DNA from: Citrus sinensis
Lineage: Eukaryota > Streptophyta > Magnoliopsida > Sapindales > Rutaceae
Assembly: GCF_022201045.2 (NCBI RefSeq)
Contig: NC_068557.1
Location: 31,225,501-31,289,500 of the forward strand
Length of the DNA stretch: 64,000 bases
Reading direction: 5' to 3'
The notes under the pieces are model-generated. The model had not been told where the DNA came from. It saw only the letters and a program-made list of their open reading frames with translations, and did no database searches. Made by a program: the position numbers and the translations under genes. Below, in pieces: positions 63,728 to 64,000 of the stretch (within the stretch, counting starts at the first letter, position 1; each line of letters begins with the position of its first letter).

Positions 63728-63925
63728 ATGGCACCTCCTGTCTCCATTACTACTGTAACTAAATCACAATTCAAATTGTCTAAATATGATAAGAGAAATC
63801 TCGGTACGAAGACTTTTTCAGCTCATGCTGACGATAACACTGCCGATTACAGATTATTAAACAGGCTTTGGGACCTAGTAGTTCCAACCGGTGTCCTATC
63901 GTATGGTGCTGTGCTTTTTATATAA
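63728..63925 (+). CDS. Short unrecognised open frame near the right edge
   Basis: A 65-codon frame from the ATG at 63728 to TAA (MAPPVSITTVTKSQFKLSKY, later ADDNTADYRLLNRLW). A CT-rich leader lies just upstream (63658-63684), which is common in plant 5' UTRs. The composition is protein-like, but I recognise no family. It could be the first exon of a gene continuing past the window, or chance. Confidence 0.25.
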   Translation: MAPPVSITTVTKSQFKLSKYDKRNLGTKTFSAHADDNTADYRLLNRLWDLVVPTGVLSYGAVLFI

Positions 63926-64000
63926 ATGACGAAGCTTCGAGCATTGATTATATTCGGACCTAACTAATTAATTGAAAGAACCGTAAGACGGTTAATGATG

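Noticed and set aside
1..64000. CRISPR array, rRNA, tRNA or bacterial operon
   Set aside because: No spaced direct-repeat arrays and no recognisable structural RNA genes; introns and gene families are those of a plant nuclear genome.

Overview
This is nuclear DNA of a flowering plant, almost certainly a eudicot. It is AT-rich, with long introns with GT-AG borders, abundant small DNA transposons and microsatellites, and plant-specific gene families. My guess is a woody rosid such as Citrus, but that rests on impression only and nothing in the window proves it.

Layout. Positions 1-51 may be the extreme 5' end of a minus-strand gene, next to a palindromic MITE. Positions 214-8400 hold no convincing gene. 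An AGAMOUS-clade MADS-box gene (+, 8922-15074) has 8 coding exons, a probable 5' leader intron and a 2.85 kb second intron. Tail to tail with it is a minus-strand tandem array of four five-exon GDSL esterase/lipase copies. The outer two (15508-17058 and 25340-26899) are intact; the inner two are pseudogenes, one carrying a LINE-type RNase H fragment. Between the copies lie a hAT-like element with an exact 8-bp target duplication, a MULE-like MITE, long TTA and CT arrays and two local tandem duplications. A possible terminal exon lies at 29799-29975 (-). A small secreted or membrane protein gene (-, 33763-34316) is frameshifted at a 5-bp tandem repeat. A complete 17-exon class I trehalose-6-phosphate synthase gene (TPS1 type, +, 36362-44788) follows. 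Then come an 8-exon subtilase of the SBT5 group (+, 47830-52822), a 6-exon PPR-type protein resembling At4g18975 (-, 53308-55002) and a single-exon S40/DUF584 senescence-regulator protein (+, 57787-58215). The last 5.8 kb is mostly gene-poor and contains another copy of the same MITE.

Functional links. The genes are not an operon-like unit. The set AGAMOUS, GDSL, At4g18975-like PPR and S40 matches, from memory, the Arabidopsis chromosome 4 neighbourhood AT4G18960-AT4G18980. The GDSL + SBT5 + S40 set matches a second Arabidopsis block around AT5G45630-AT5G45670. The window therefore looks like an ancestral, less fractionated version of a block that Arabidopsis keeps in two copies. All exon models were built by hand from splice signals, reading phase and family conservation. 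Every multi-exon coding model given as intact sums to a multiple of three.
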